Below, piece by piece: positions 26,713 through 36,129 of a DNA stretch of 64,000 bases (position 1 is its first letter; every line of letters begins with the position of its first letter). The notes beneath the pieces are model-generated. The model saw only the letters and a program-made list of their open reading frames with translations. It was not told the origin of the DNA and searched no databases. This stretch comes from Chryseobacterium daeguense DSM 19388 (lineage in GTDB: Bacteria; Bacteroidota; Bacteroidia; Flavobacteriales; Weeksellaceae), in contig NZ_AUMT01000003.1 of the NCBI RefSeq assembly GCF_000430825.1, forward strand, positions 310,001-374,000. Direction: 5' to 3'. A program made the translations under genes and the position numbers.

Positions 26713-27210
26713 TTACTTTTTACTGAATTCCAGATATTTATCATTACAATCTTTAAAGTGCTGAAACGGATTCATATTATTCCCGTCATTCTGGATTTCA
26801 AATTTATTCCCCTCAACAACAATGATAAGCTCCGTATCTCCCACTACACCCAAATTAATACCGGTACCTGTTTCACCAGGAGCGTTTTTAATGACAGACC
26901 CTGTACCAGAAGACATTTCTTTTGTTTTATCAAAGATTTTATAACTTACTTTTCCGTCCTTTACATTGGAAAATTCTATGGAATAATTGCCGGATTCACA
27001 TCCTTTGGTAACAACGTATTTTCCTTCAATGGAATTCACTGCATCAGTAACAGTTTTTTCAGTGGTGGTATCCGTTTTTGCTGAATCCTGAGCGGCAGTT
27101 TCTATAGTGGCAGAATCATTGGATTGTACAGGTTTTGTTTCATTTTTTTTACACGAAATTAAGGCAAGACCCGTTAAAAGACACAGGCCGATGAAATTTT
27201 TTTTGATCAT
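26713..27210 (-). CDS. Lipoprotein, paralogue B of a tandem pair (candidate immunity)
   Basis: 165 residues. Lipobox TGLALISC; a Thr/Asp/Ala linker, then SIEGKYVVTKGCESGNYSIE, YKIFDKTKEMSSG and FEIQNDGNNMNPFQHFKDCN. The leader peptides of both paralogues are also alike (MIKKNFIGLC, MIKKNIISFC), so the pair arose by tandem duplication. Only 32 bases separate the two genes. Unknown family; cell-envelope location likely. Confidence 0.5.
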   Translation of the reverse strand: MIKKNFIGLCLLTGLALISCKKNETKPVQSNDSATIETAAQDSAKTDTTTEKTVTDAVNSIEGKYVVTKGCESGNYSIEFSNVKDGKVSYKIFDKTKEMSSGTGSVIKNAPGETGTGINLGVVGDTELIIVVEGNKFEIQNDGNNMNPFQHFKDCNDKYLEFSKK

Positions 27211-27337
27211 AATGTTTTATTTATAGTTACTGATCTTCATCAATATAAATGCCAAAGGAATAATTCAAAACTTTTACATTTTTTAAAGATAAAAAATATT
27301 TTAACAAATGTAATTTTTACTTATTAATATTAAATAA

Positions 27338-27371
27338 AAAAGAGATTATACATTACAACATAATCTCTTTT
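27338..27371 (-). terminator. Terminator after the MORN-like lipoprotein gene
   Basis: A perfect 12-bp stem, AAAAGAGATTAT / ATAATCTCTTTT, with a 10-base loop. Confidence 0.75.
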
Positions 27372-27393
27372 ATTTTTATTCAGTTTATTTTTT

Positions 27394-28230
27394 TTACGGG
27401 TAATAAACTTTTGTGACTTTACCCATTTTATAGACTTCTATTTTATCAACAGGGCCTTCGGGAGAATAGTTCCATTCGCCGTCTTTCAATCCGTTGACGT
27501 AGTTTCCGTCTTCAATAATGTTTTTATTGTAGTCAATGGAGTATTTTTTCTCGATCCAGTATCCGTTTTTCAGATTATTATTCACTTTTCCTTTCAGCTG
27601 ATACTCGTAGCCGTTTTTTTCTTTACCCCATTTTTTATCAATAGCCGGAGCTTCGAAATAATCCAAAAAAACACCGTCTTTTACCACGAACTGAAGATCT
27701 TTATCCTCATTCTGCCTTTTTAAGAAAACTTTTACCTTGTCAGCTTTTACCTCACAATGTCTCTGATAATTTTCCTCAGACTTCAGATCTTCATAGACAA
27801 TCATACTGTTATAGGGCGTCGGGGAAGATTCATCTACTAAAAATATGCATTCATATTTACCGTCTTCATAATTAATTTTAGTATAATAAGATGTAAACTG
27901 AACATTATTAATTGTAAAGTTTTTATACTTATGAAATTGCAGCAAAGAATCATTGGAAGCTACAAAAATATCCCACATATAAGGTCTTTCCACCTCTCTC
28001 TGGAATCCGTTTTTGAGTAATGTTTTCAGCTGCTTTATTTTCTCATTATCACTAATTTTTTCTCCTACCGCATTCTGATCTACCGAGTTAATTACAAAAG
28101 AGTCCGGCAGCCTTTCAGCAACAGCTTTTGCTTCAACAGCCGGAACCGAAGAAATTTTTGCTGAAGCCGGCGTCTCCGACTTACATTCTTTCATCTGAAA
28201 TAAAAAAAGCAGGCAAAAAATAAGCTTCAT
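27394..28230 (-). CDS. Lipoprotein with MORN-like C-terminus, candidate immunity protein of the wall hydrolase
   Basis: 278 residues. The N-terminus is short and hydrophobic with two Cys candidates (LIFCLLFLFQMKEC). The middle has no known family. The C-terminus has MORN-like turns (NNLKNGYWIEKKYSIDYN, DGNYVNGLKDGEWNY). It starts 2 bases after the effector stop, the classical place for an immunity gene. A periplasmic lipoprotein is what would be needed against a peptidoglycan-degrading effector. It has its own terminator, so effector and immunity form one transcript. Confidence 0.6.
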   Translation of the reverse strand: MKLIFCLLFLFQMKECKSETPASAKISSVPAVEAKAVAERLPDSFVINSVDQNAVGEKISDNEKIKQLKTLLKNGFQREVERPYMWDIFVASNDSLLQFHKYKNFTINNVQFTSYYTKINYEDGKYECIFLVDESSPTPYNSMIVYEDLKSEENYQRHCEVKADKVKVFLKRQNEDKDLQFVVKDGVFLDYFEAPAIDKKWGKEKNGYEYQLKGKVNNNLKNGYWIEKKYSIDYNKNIIEDGNYVNGLKDGEWNYSPEGPVDKIEVYKMGKVTKVYYP

Positions 28231-28232
28231 TG

Positions 28233-31200
28233 TTATATTTCTTTTAAAGTTGGTGCAAACCCTTGAATATGCAAGTGGTCATTATGATTTTTATCCTTAT
28301 CGTGGGTACAGTGATTAAGAATTTTTTCACTTTTTTCGCCGTACTTCTGCGACAGCATGCTCTTCCACCCGAATTTATACAAAGCATCGTTAAAAGCATT
28401 CTGCCTCGTTTCATCCATTCCTTTCCAACCCGTTTCCTCACTATCATTGAAAAGATCTGTTTTTCCTCCTTTTTTATCCGTTCTGAGGTATCTTAAATCT
28501 CCGTTCATCCCGTTTTTATGGGACTTACTTCCCCCTACAGACTCTCCTTTTTCATTACTGAAACCATTGAATACAAAATCATCATAACCACATTCCAATA
28601 ACGCGCCAAAAAGCCCCGCCATGGTAACATCATTCATATAATAACGGCTGGTGTTGATGGTCATTGTATAACCTACCGTGCCTTTCTTATAGCTGTGCTT
28701 TACGTTGCGGATATCAATCAGGTAAATATTTTCAGTATCTTTTCCAAGCTTATCTTTGTAGACACCACCGTAATTTTCTTTTACCTTGACTAATTTATAT
28801 TTGCCTAAATCATGCACCGTTCCCGCACTGTCGTGATAAAAATAAGCCGCCGTCTCACGCTTTTCATTTTTATATTTATACTGAATTTCACCTGAACTCT
28901 GGATGTGATATTCCACGTCCGCATCTCCGGTATTGGTGGCCTGACATTCATCTGTTCTTAAAACTTCTTTTATTTTTGACAAAATAGTTTCCCTTGCTGA
29001 AACATCATCAGTAGAGCCGTGCACAAGTCTTGTTGCTTCTTTAAAATCTCCTTTCTCCGCAACTGTATTCAGGTCTTTCTCACTGCCGTCATTAAGCAGA
29101 ACACCATGTTTCCAGTACCAGCCTGCAGAACGTGTGGCAAGATCGAGATCACTCAGCAACAGGTCCGGATCCGCCACAAGATCTTTTCCGGCATATTCCC
29201 CGAATCTTCGGTATCCTTTTTTACGGGTGATCTGGATGAGGCCCCGCCCTCTGTATTTGTACCCGTCGCCACTGGCTTCGTCGCCGTTTTCAGCGATTCC
29301 CCTGTAAACATAGTTCCCTAATTTTTCAGGATTTTTAAAGAATTCGCTTGGGTTGGAATACAATCTCGGATGGCTGCTTTTTGACCAGAAACTGTGCAGC
29401 GCGCCCTCTGTGGTGTAATATAAGTTTTCATCTGCCCTTGAAAAGTATCCTGTTTCTTTGGTGATTTGAGTCAGGAAAAATGCTTTTTTAACGCAGGTAT
29501 TTATTTTAAATTCTTTTAAAGTTTTATTTAAAGATTCCAGGAAAGTCGCAATGGTAGGCGATCCGAAGCTGTTGGTTCCCTTATTGAATAACTGTGTGAC
29601 ATCAGGAAACATTTTTTTAAATTCATCTTCCGTAATCTTCGCTTCACATCTCGGGCATTTTTTTGCCACTTCAAAATAAGCACCTTCTTTTTTCAGGAAT
29701 TCTCCTTCATGCTTTTTGATATTTCCGGTACATTCTGCTTTTAGCCAAAGTAATTCCTGTACCTTCTTGAATACGTCAAAAGTGACTTCTTCGTCTTTAT
29801 TGTAAGCTTCTTTGGTCAAGGCCTTTACAATCGCATCTGTTTTTGCGAATTTTTCCTGCTTGGCTAATTCATCTTTTATTTTATTGGCGATCACTCCTGC
29901 AACACGTTTTTTCTCTTCTGCAGTGGCGGTTTTATTAGTTCCTCCGAATTTATACGTGTGCGTTCCGTCTTTTTTACCGCTTAGCTTTTCATGCCATTCT
30001 TTCAGAGTTTCATCAGATTTCGGACGAAGCTTTATTTTTACCTTAGCGATTCCGTTTTGAGCTGTGGCTTTCAGCGTAGTGAGCTCTGCTCCGTTTTCTT
30101 TGGCCTCCATTACCGGTAGATTGGCATCTTTAGCCACCAAAAGCTCTTCTTTTTCTTTGATATTGATGCTTACTTCCTTACCGTCCAGCAACATGGTTTT
30201 AGCTACAACAAACACTTCTTCCTCAAGCGGAGCATTATTAATCCGAACCATGACAGGACCTAATTTATACAAAGGAAAACTGATGGATTTCCCTTTCTTG
30301 TAAGAGGTTTTGGTTAATGCATTTTTGATGTCGTCAAGCTTGGCATATTTTTTATCTTTTTTCACCGCAGGATCTACTTTTCCTTTGATGATTTTAGCGA
30401 TATTTTCTTTATTGATATTATTATTGTCCTTTGCAAAAGCATACTGATGGGTTCCGTCTGCCTCATCCGTTGGCTGCGTAAATTCTTCTTTAGCAAAGAA
30501 AGCATCCAGAAGTCCTTCTGTTTTTGGCTCTTCTACCACACTTGTTGTTTTCCCTTCCGGCTTTTCTTCGGTGGGTTTCTGTTCAGGTTCTACTGTGCCT
30601 TTCGTTTCGTTTACGGCGTCAGGTTTTTGAGTATTGTCTCCCACTCCGCTTTCCTCTTTACGGGAAGCAGGCTGCTGAGATTGCTGGCCATTGCCATTGC
30701 TATTGGGCTGCGAATTATTCTGATTAGAATCTGAACCTGACGTTTTAGAATCCGAAGTCGGCTGCTGAGCAGGTTCTCTATATTCCGGATTTTGTATTTC
30801 CACATTGTTCGTGGCGTGCTTTCTGTTCCTGTAATATTCTACGGTAACATAAAATTCAAGCTTTTGAGGTTCGGTTTCACCATTGGCGGCTTTTTGCATT
30901 AATGCTTTGGACAAGGCAAATTCCGCAGTAGCCACGCCCGTTCTGTCTACCAAAACTTCTTTGCTGTCTACAAAAAGATTTTTATCATCGTGCCCGTTTC
31001 CTCCCTCATCGTCTTCCCACAGGGTAAACAGTAATTTTTGCCCCGAGAGATTAACACATTGTGCTTTTGCGACCAGTTTTTCATTATAGCTAAAAACCGT
31101 TCCCGGAGAATCATCTGCGTAATGCAGCTCCACTTTATTTATTTTAGGGATTCCGGCCGGCTGTGGGGTAATATCAATGGTGGTGGCGCCATGACCTTCC

Positions 31201-31466
31201 GGTTCATGAATATATGCTTCCAGGCGGTATGTGTTTTTTGCAGCAACTTCACCAAACGTGAAATTTCCGTCACCTACTTTTTTGATGTTGGTAGTAGTGA
31301 AGCTTCCGTTTGAGCGTTTTTTAAACAGTTCCCACGTAACCAGAGCAGGGTTTTGCTCTGCTTTTGGGGTTCCGGGGTACCAGTCTTCCACTTTGTAGAG
31401 TGTTTTTTCTCCAACTTTCGGAGCCGGATTTCCGGAAATTCTTGAAACTCCTTTTTTTACTGACAT
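28233..31466 (-). CDS. Candidate T6SS effector with GH19-like and LAS-type peptidase domains
   Basis: 1077 residues, no signal peptide. Residues ~1-225 are beta-rich (KINKVELHYADDSPGTVFSY). A Gln/Ser/Pro/Glu linker spans ~235-320. Two related modules follow (GTHQYAFAKDN ... KYAKLDDIKNALTKTSY; GTHTYKFGGTN ... KFAKTDAIVKALTKEAY), then a CPRC knuckle. The GH19-like domain (~630-830) has FFLTQITKETGYFSRADEN and YRGRGLIQITRKKGYRRFG. The last ~110 residues have Hx6D (SHKNGMNGDLRY) and HxH (HNDHLHIQ), the zinc signature of LAS/M15-type peptidases. One protein could thus cut both glycan and peptide bonds of peptidoglycan. It follows the PAAR-like gene. Confidence 0.75.
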   Translation of the reverse strand: MSVKKGVSRISGNPAPKVGEKTLYKVEDWYPGTPKAEQNPALVTWELFKKRSNGSFTTTNIKKVGDGNFTFGEVAAKNTYRLEAYIHEPEGHGATTIDITPQPAGIPKINKVELHYADDSPGTVFSYNEKLVAKAQCVNLSGQKLLFTLWEDDEGGNGHDDKNLFVDSKEVLVDRTGVATAEFALSKALMQKAANGETEPQKLEFYVTVEYYRNRKHATNNVEIQNPEYREPAQQPTSDSKTSGSDSNQNNSQPNSNGNGQQSQQPASRKEESGVGDNTQKPDAVNETKGTVEPEQKPTEEKPEGKTTSVVEEPKTEGLLDAFFAKEEFTQPTDEADGTHQYAFAKDNNNINKENIAKIIKGKVDPAVKKDKKYAKLDDIKNALTKTSYKKGKSISFPLYKLGPVMVRINNAPLEEEVFVVAKTMLLDGKEVSINIKEKEELLVAKDANLPVMEAKENGAELTTLKATAQNGIAKVKIKLRPKSDETLKEWHEKLSGKKDGTHTYKFGGTNKTATAEEKKRVAGVIANKIKDELAKQEKFAKTDAIVKALTKEAYNKDEEVTFDVFKKVQELLWLKAECTGNIKKHEGEFLKKEGAYFEVAKKCPRCEAKITEDEFKKMFPDVTQLFNKGTNSFGSPTIATFLESLNKTLKEFKINTCVKKAFFLTQITKETGYFSRADENLYYTTEGALHSFWSKSSHPRLYSNPSEFFKNPEKLGNYVYRGIAENGDEASGDGYKYRGRGLIQITRKKGYRRFGEYAGKDLVADPDLLLSDLDLATRSAGWYWKHGVLLNDGSEKDLNTVAEKGDFKEATRLVHGSTDDVSARETILSKIKEVLRTDECQATNTGDADVEYHIQSSGEIQYKYKNEKRETAAYFYHDSAGTVHDLGKYKLVKVKENYGGVYKDKLGKDTENIYLIDIRNVKHSYKKGTVGYTMTINTSRYYMNDVTMAGLFGALLECGYDDFVFNGFSNEKGESVGGSKSHKNGMNGDLRYLRTDKKGGKTDLFNDSEETGWKGMDETRQNAFNDALYKFGWKSMLSQKYGEKSEKILNHCTHDKDKNHNDHLHIQGFAPTLKEI

Positions 31467-31589
31467 AGCAAAAAGTTTTAATTTGAGGCTAAGGTTAAGG
31501 CTAAGTTTAAGCTTAAAAATATTTTAGTTAAAAAAAGAGATATTTCTAATTTCTTAATTTTTAAATCTTTTAACTTTTAAATAAAAATT

Positions 31590-32093
31590 TTAATAAGCAT
31601 CGATTTCACTTTCCAAGACTGTCTCTTTGAAGTCCTGCATTTTCACAAGCGGATTAATGTGCTGTACCGTTTTATTATCTGCATTCTGCACATTTTTTTT
31701 GCTCATTACTCCCCGCTGACCATGATCTTTAATGGTAATTTTCCCACCGACCACACACTGAAGCTCAGAAACTTCGGTGACGATCTTTTTACCCATGATT
31801 TTTACTTTATCATAGGTTTTCTGCCACTTTCCGGCCGGTCCGTACGAACATGGAAGATATCCGCCGGAGCTTGGCTTAAGCTTACATTTTCCGAAACTCG
31901 GGCCCGGAGGATTAAACTGCAGGTCATCTTCTGTAACACCCAGAAAATCTGAGTTCCCGTCCGAATCATTCCAAAAATGCTTCTGATGGGTCGTGACTTT
32001 ATATTGAGGGAATTGATCACCCTGATTGCATTGAGCTTTGCCTTTTTGAACGACAAAATGTTTGCCGTCATGAGGTGATGATTGCTGTGACAT
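31590..32093 (-). CDS. PAAR-like protein of the DUF4280 family
   Basis: 167 residues. It begins KHFVVQKGKAQCNQGDQFPQ and contains QFNPPGPSFGKCKLKPSSGG, YLPCSYGPAGKWQKTYDKVK and ELQCVVGGKITIKDHGQRG. Four Cys are spaced as in DUF4280, a PAAR-like family that sharpens the VgrG spike in Bacteroidota systems. It stands alone (no fused toxin), so a separate effector must dock to it; the wall hydrolase starts 124 bases downstream. The leader has GATTTGGAT (plus reading) at 32102-32110. Confidence 0.8.
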   Translation of the reverse strand: MSQQSSPHDGKHFVVQKGKAQCNQGDQFPQYKVTTHQKHFWNDSDGNSDFLGVTEDDLQFNPPGPSFGKCKLKPSSGGYLPCSYGPAGKWQKTYDKVKIMGKKIVTEVSELQCVVGGKITIKDHGQRGVMSKKNVQNADNKTVQHINPLVKMQDFKETVLESEIDAY

Positions 32094-32143
32094 AATAATA
32101 TGATTTGGATACTATCAAAGATAAAAATTTTACATTAAAAAAA

Positions 32144-32171
32144 TAAAAAAAGCAGAAATAAATTTCCGCTT
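32144..32171 (-). terminator. Terminator downstream of the PAAR-like leader / end of the tssR unit region
   Basis: On the minus strand AGCGGAAAT / ATTTCTGCT (one G-U pair) is followed by a T7 run. It lies just after the tssR stop at 32189 and so ends the tssO-Q-PKD-R transcript. Confidence 0.7.
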
Positions 32172-32188
32172 TTCTGTATTATAAGTTA

Positions 32189-34588
32189 TTAATGTTTAGT
32201 ATATTCTGATTCTTCAGTCGGCATCATGGTTGGCATAAAGTATTCATTAAGCCAATAGAATGTCTGCCCGTTCTGCTGGATTTTCACTGCAGGATTGTTT
32301 CTGTGGGTAAGCATCCTCTCTGCTAAATCCTTGTAATGGCGGAAATAGGTTCTCACTGTTTCATTAGTAATGATTTTCGATTTTTTCCAGCCTTTCAGCA
32401 TGTATTTTGACATTAATTCTTCCTCGGAATTATCAAAACCTGTGCTTACACCCACCGCATAAGACATGGGCTGCTTGTAAAGATCACCCTTATCCAGGAA
32501 TTTCACGGTAGGATTATATTTTTTCAGCAATCTTACATACTCATTAATAGCTCTTGACTGGCTGAAATCCGCCCTTTCAGCGCCTGTCTGCTGATATACT
32601 TCCGTGTAGAACAGCTTCAGGTTATCATATTCCGTTTCAGAAATTAAGATTCCTTTTTCCAGCCCGGGCTTATAGTCTTTCAGCTCTTTCGGGATGTATC
32701 CTTTTACTAAAAACGGACTTCCGTAATTGATAAGCTGCGCCGCAATTCCTGCCGGAACAGGATTTGTAAGGCCCGGATAGAGGTATTTATATTTCAGATC
32801 AACATCCGTTCTTCCTGCTCCTACGGAAGAATGGAAATAGTCATTCAGTGACTTGTCTAAAGTTTCATTATCAAAAGTAACCTGAGAAATTAAGCTGTCA
32901 ACAGATTTTTTAAGATAACCCGGAGTAGCTATATCCCCTTTTTTCGGGAAAATAACGAACCCCTGAGCCATACTCTGCTTTGGATAATCCAGTGAGAAGA
33001 AGCCTTCATCACCCTCAATAAGGCTGAAATTATTTTTAGTTAAAACATCATTTTGATTAATAATTTTCTGCTTCTTTAATTCGGCGATATTCTTAGCTGT
33101 GTTGGTCACTACATTTTCTGCCATCAAAACAAAATCATTATAAGTATCTGATGATCTTGCACTTGTCTGGAACATGATCAATCTTGCCTGAGCCTGCGTC
33201 AAAGAATTGATCACCCCGTACATATTTCCGCTCTGATTGGCTGAAGTTCCCACCGTTACCACAATATTGGTTTCGTCCGGAACATTGGCGAGAAGATTCC
33301 CGGCCGCCATTAACCCTTCATTTACAGGCTGGTAGCCGCTGTTACTGGTACAATTCATCTCATTGCTTTTTTGATCAATGAATGTGGTAATCTTGCTGTA
33401 ATCTGTACTTAAATTGGAAACAGCTACATTATCTCCGCAAGAATTGTTTTTGTATAAAACCACCCCATATTTAACCTCGTTAAAATAAGAAGGTTTTTCA
33501 AATCTAAGCTGAAGATCCTGCAACAAAGACTTTACAATAGGTGCATACGGAGCATTCGGAGCACTGATATCCAATGCAAAAACAATGTTGATCTTTTTAT
33601 TTCTCTCCGTAATCTCTCTGTAGCGGTCAAAATAAATCGGCTCTCCAAGAACATTGAAAACATAATTTTTACTGTAATCTAAAATATTCGTAAAATATTT
33701 CGTTTTAGAATCCGGAGTCGGGGTTTCATTTAAAGGTAAAGTTACCGGATAAATATTTTCAAGCGGTGTTCTTTTATTCACGTCCGTTAAAAGAATTGCC
33801 GTTCTGTTTTCCGTTTCGTTGCCGCCCGGAGAACCTTCATGAAGGCCTAAAGCGGTTTCCGTAACACCTGTTGTATTTTTCATCTTAACGGCAGAACGTT
33901 CTCCCCAGGCCGATATTACGTTTGAACTTACCCAGCCGTATAAACTTGTGCTGATGCTGTCTATATCAATGCTTGGCTTTTTCCCGACCAAAAATCTTTT
34001 GTTGTTTTCCGCCTGTTTGTAGACATAAACAATTTGTCCGTTCGGGATTTTCACATTGGCCTGCTCAATGAGACTTGGTGAGTTGAACACCATGATGGAA
34101 TCGTTTTTATAATATCTTTCCGAGCTCGTGATGACCTCGCTGTTATTAGGAACTACAGCCACCCTTACCGGAAAGCCCGTTTTTTCGTTTTTTAAGGAAT
34201 TACTCCACAGAAGAAGGTCAGATTCCGGGATCCAGCCATAGGTTTTGATCTGTTTTGATGAAACTTTTTTCATTAAGGCATCCGGAATATATTCGGCGAC
34301 TTTTACCATCCCGTCACGGTTTTTTAAAACCATTAAAGGCTCTAAAAACTTAACTTCTTTGTATGATTTTTCATCATTTTTATCTAAATAGGCCGTATTT
34401 CTGGTGCGATCTGAAATCGCAATCCACGGAACCGATTTTTTAGGAAAACCATTTACAACGGTAGAATTATCGATCTGTCCGTATTGAGACGGCTCGGGAG
34501 TTCTTTTTGACGGTAATTTTACCTGACAGCTCGTCAGTAACACCGAAACTCCAATGTAATATGCTGCTAGAGGAAGTTTATTTTTCAT
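32189..34588 (-). CDS. tssR: T6SS protein TssR (Bacteroidota-specific trans-envelope component)
   Basis: 799 residues. Lipoprotein signal with YYIGVSVLLTSC. The N-terminal half carries SH3-like segments (KTYGWIPESDLLLWSNSLKN, LYGWVSSNVISAWGERSAV). The middle has a von Willebrand A-like fold (INIVFALDISAPNAPYAPIV, ETNIVVTVGTSANQSG). The C-terminus has VGAGRTDVDLKYKYLYPGL. The length and arrangement agree with TssR, one of the proteins replacing the TssJLM membrane complex in T6SSiii. Upstream, 46 bases away, is the PKD protein. The leader has GATTGGGTA at 34605-34613 (plus reading). Confidence 0.82.
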   Translation of the reverse strand: MKNKLPLAAYYIGVSVLLTSCQVKLPSKRTPEPSQYGQIDNSTVVNGFPKKSVPWIAISDRTRNTAYLDKNDEKSYKEVKFLEPLMVLKNRDGMVKVAEYIPDALMKKVSSKQIKTYGWIPESDLLLWSNSLKNEKTGFPVRVAVVPNNSEVITSSERYYKNDSIMVFNSPSLIEQANVKIPNGQIVYVYKQAENNKRFLVGKKPSIDIDSISTSLYGWVSSNVISAWGERSAVKMKNTTGVTETALGLHEGSPGGNETENRTAILLTDVNKRTPLENIYPVTLPLNETPTPDSKTKYFTNILDYSKNYVFNVLGEPIYFDRYREITERNKKINIVFALDISAPNAPYAPIVKSLLQDLQLRFEKPSYFNEVKYGVVLYKNNSCGDNVAVSNLSTDYSKITTFIDQKSNEMNCTSNSGYQPVNEGLMAAGNLLANVPDETNIVVTVGTSANQSGNMYGVINSLTQAQARLIMFQTSARSSDTYNDFVLMAENVVTNTAKNIAELKKQKIINQNDVLTKNNFSLIEGDEGFFSLDYPKQSMAQGFVIFPKKGDIATPGYLKKSVDSLISQVTFDNETLDKSLNDYFHSSVGAGRTDVDLKYKYLYPGLTNPVPAGIAAQLINYGSPFLVKGYIPKELKDYKPGLEKGILISETEYDNLKLFYTEVYQQTGAERADFSQSRAINEYVRLLKKYNPTVKFLDKGDLYKQPMSYAVGVSTGFDNSEEELMSKYMLKGWKKSKIITNETVRTYFRHYKDLAERMLTHRNNPAVKIQQNGQTFYWLNEYFMPTMMPTEESEYTKH

Positions 34589-34634
34589 CCTTTTTATCTT
34601 TTATGATTGGGTACGTCCAAGGAATTGAACGATA

Positions 34635-35543
34635 TTATTTACTTTGGTTTATATCTACTTTTGTTACACAGTTTTGTGCATCATCGAAGTTCACTTTTAC
34701 GGTCTGGATCACCATGTTTTTGTCAAACTGAAGACCTGCGCAATACATGTAGAAGTTGTTTACTTTGCTGTCGCTCACTTTTACCACTGTATTTTCATTG
34801 TTGCACAGATAAGTTCTCAACAGATAATTGTAGTGCATGTTGAAATTGTTTCCGTTGGCGATCTGCTGAAGGTGATATTTAAAATCGTTATCAATTTTAG
34901 CATACGCATCTTCCACGCTTACTTCTTCTTCCATTGCATCGTAAGCAGGAAGAATGGTGATCTGATGCAGAACCGGCTCTTCACTCTCGTCTGTATACAA
35001 TGTTACAACGTAGTTTCCAGGTTTTTTATAGGAATAGAATGCCAGCTTGTCTTTGGAATCAATATTTCCGGTTTCCCCGAATTTCCATGTAAATTGTTTG
35101 GCATCAGAAACAGCGCGAAACTGAACATTTACGAACTGCATAGCCTGTGACGGCCCATCTATAAGTGTTTGTACCTTTGTACTATCTTTAGGCTTCGGAA
35201 GACTTCTTGCAGATACCATTACCGGGAAAGATTTGGAATATTTGTTATCAATAATCAGGGTTACCTGATAATATCCCGGCTTATTGTAAAAATGGATCCC
35301 CCTGCTTTTATCAGATGTCTGCCCGTCTCCAAAGTTCCACCTCCTGGTTTTTGCAAATTGGGTCATATCTTCGAACAAGAGGGTATCTCCTACTGCAAGC
35401 GAAGACGGATTTACAGTTCCGATAATGTCATCTGCGGAGTGTATCACCTTCTTCTGCAACCATAATGCAACTAATGCAGCAATAAGCAAGGTTGCAATAA
35501 CACCAATAATAATGTTCTTCTTGTTTTTTTGAAAGTAATTCAT
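34635..35543 (-). CDS. PKD-domain inner-membrane protein, candidate TssP
   Basis: About 302 residues from the ATG at 35543 (MNYFQKNKKNIIIGV). A longer frame to 35807 overlaps the upstream gene and is rejected. One membrane helix (residues ~10-28, IIIGVIATLLIAALVALWL) is followed by two PKD-like repeats (FEDMTQFAKTRRWNFGDGQT, VQFRAVSDAKQFTWKFGETG) and a C-terminal domain with two Cys. The bulk is periplasmic. It lies between tssQ-like and tssR in the order seen for T6SSiii loci. Assignment to TssP is from synteny and topology, not from a remembered sequence. Confidence 0.6.
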   Translation of the reverse strand: MNYFQKNKKNIIIGVIATLLIAALVALWLQKKVIHSADDIIGTVNPSSLAVGDTLLFEDMTQFAKTRRWNFGDGQTSDKSRGIHFYNKPGYYQVTLIIDNKYSKSFPVMVSARSLPKPKDSTKVQTLIDGPSQAMQFVNVQFRAVSDAKQFTWKFGETGNIDSKDKLAFYSYKKPGNYVVTLYTDESEEPVLHQITILPAYDAMEEEVSVEDAYAKIDNDFKYHLQQIANGNNFNMHYNYLLRTYLCNNENTVVKVSDSKVNNFYMYCAGLQFDKNMVIQTVKVNFDDAQNCVTKVDINQSK

Positions 35544-35592
35544 AGTTAATGATTGTGTGATGTGTTTTATTTTTTGAATAAGTTTATTTTGA

Positions 35593-36117
35593 TTATTGGG
35601 TACGGGCTTTAAGAGCGGTTTCCCGCTGGAAGAGCTGGCTTCTCTTTTCCTTAAACCCAATGGAGCATTCATCAAACTGTTTTTGAAAGCTTTTGATATT
35701 CTCCGTTTTATTTGAAATAATTTTTTTATCGTCGAAATACATTTTGTAAAATTTAGCGATCTGCGGATAGGCATCCTTCCTGATGTCTGCAGTATTTCCG
35801 TTCGCAAACTGATTGGCTACATCATTGATGCCGTTCATAATGCTGTTTTCCACGAAGGGCTGTGGCGGCTCATCCGTCAGCCTGTTGATCTGTGAAAATG
35901 TGCTGTCGAGTAATTTATAGGTGAATTTCTGTTCCTGGTCAAATTTTGCCTTTTCTTCCAGATTCCGGATCGAGATGATGTCTTCGTCTGAAAAAGGAGA
36001 TTCAAAACCTTTCAGAAATATAATTCCTAAAAAAATAATTGCGGCAAAAAGCATTAAGATTAAATATAAAAACTGATAATGCCTTTCTTTTTTCGATAGT
36101 GTGATTTGTCCCTGCAT
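35593..36117 (-). CDS. T6SS transmembrane protein, TssQ-like
   Basis: 174 residues with one N-terminal membrane helix (FLYLILMLFAAIIFLGIIFL) after a short basic start, then a helical periplasmic part (IRNLEEKAKFDQEQKFTYKL, QFANGNTADIRKDAYPQIAK). Topology and place match the small Bacteroidota T6SS membrane proteins TssO and TssQ; which of the two names fits this gene is uncertain. It starts 12 bases after the upstream tssO-like stop. Together with TssP and TssR it should help form the trans-envelope complex. Confidence 0.6.
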   Translation of the reverse strand: MQGQITLSKKERHYQFLYLILMLFAAIIFLGIIFLKGFESPFSDEDIISIRNLEEKAKFDQEQKFTYKLLDSTFSQINRLTDEPPQPFVENSIMNGINDVANQFANGNTADIRKDAYPQIAKFYKMYFDDKKIISNKTENIKSFQKQFDECSIGFKEKRSQLFQRETALKARTQ

Positions 36118-36129
36118 AGTTATTCGCTT

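Noticed and set aside
30447..30734. Plus-strand hydrophobic open frame opposite the wall-hydrolase gene
   Set aside because: It is the antisense reading of the Gln/Ser/Pro linker; no start signal or family.
31038..31313. Plus-strand frame opposite the effector N-terminus
   Set aside because: Antisense to a long supported coding sequence; no family features.
35544..35807. N-terminal extension of the PKD protein
   Set aside because: It overlaps the upstream tssQ-like gene in another frame and lacks a start signal; the ATG at 35543 directly before a membrane helix is far better.
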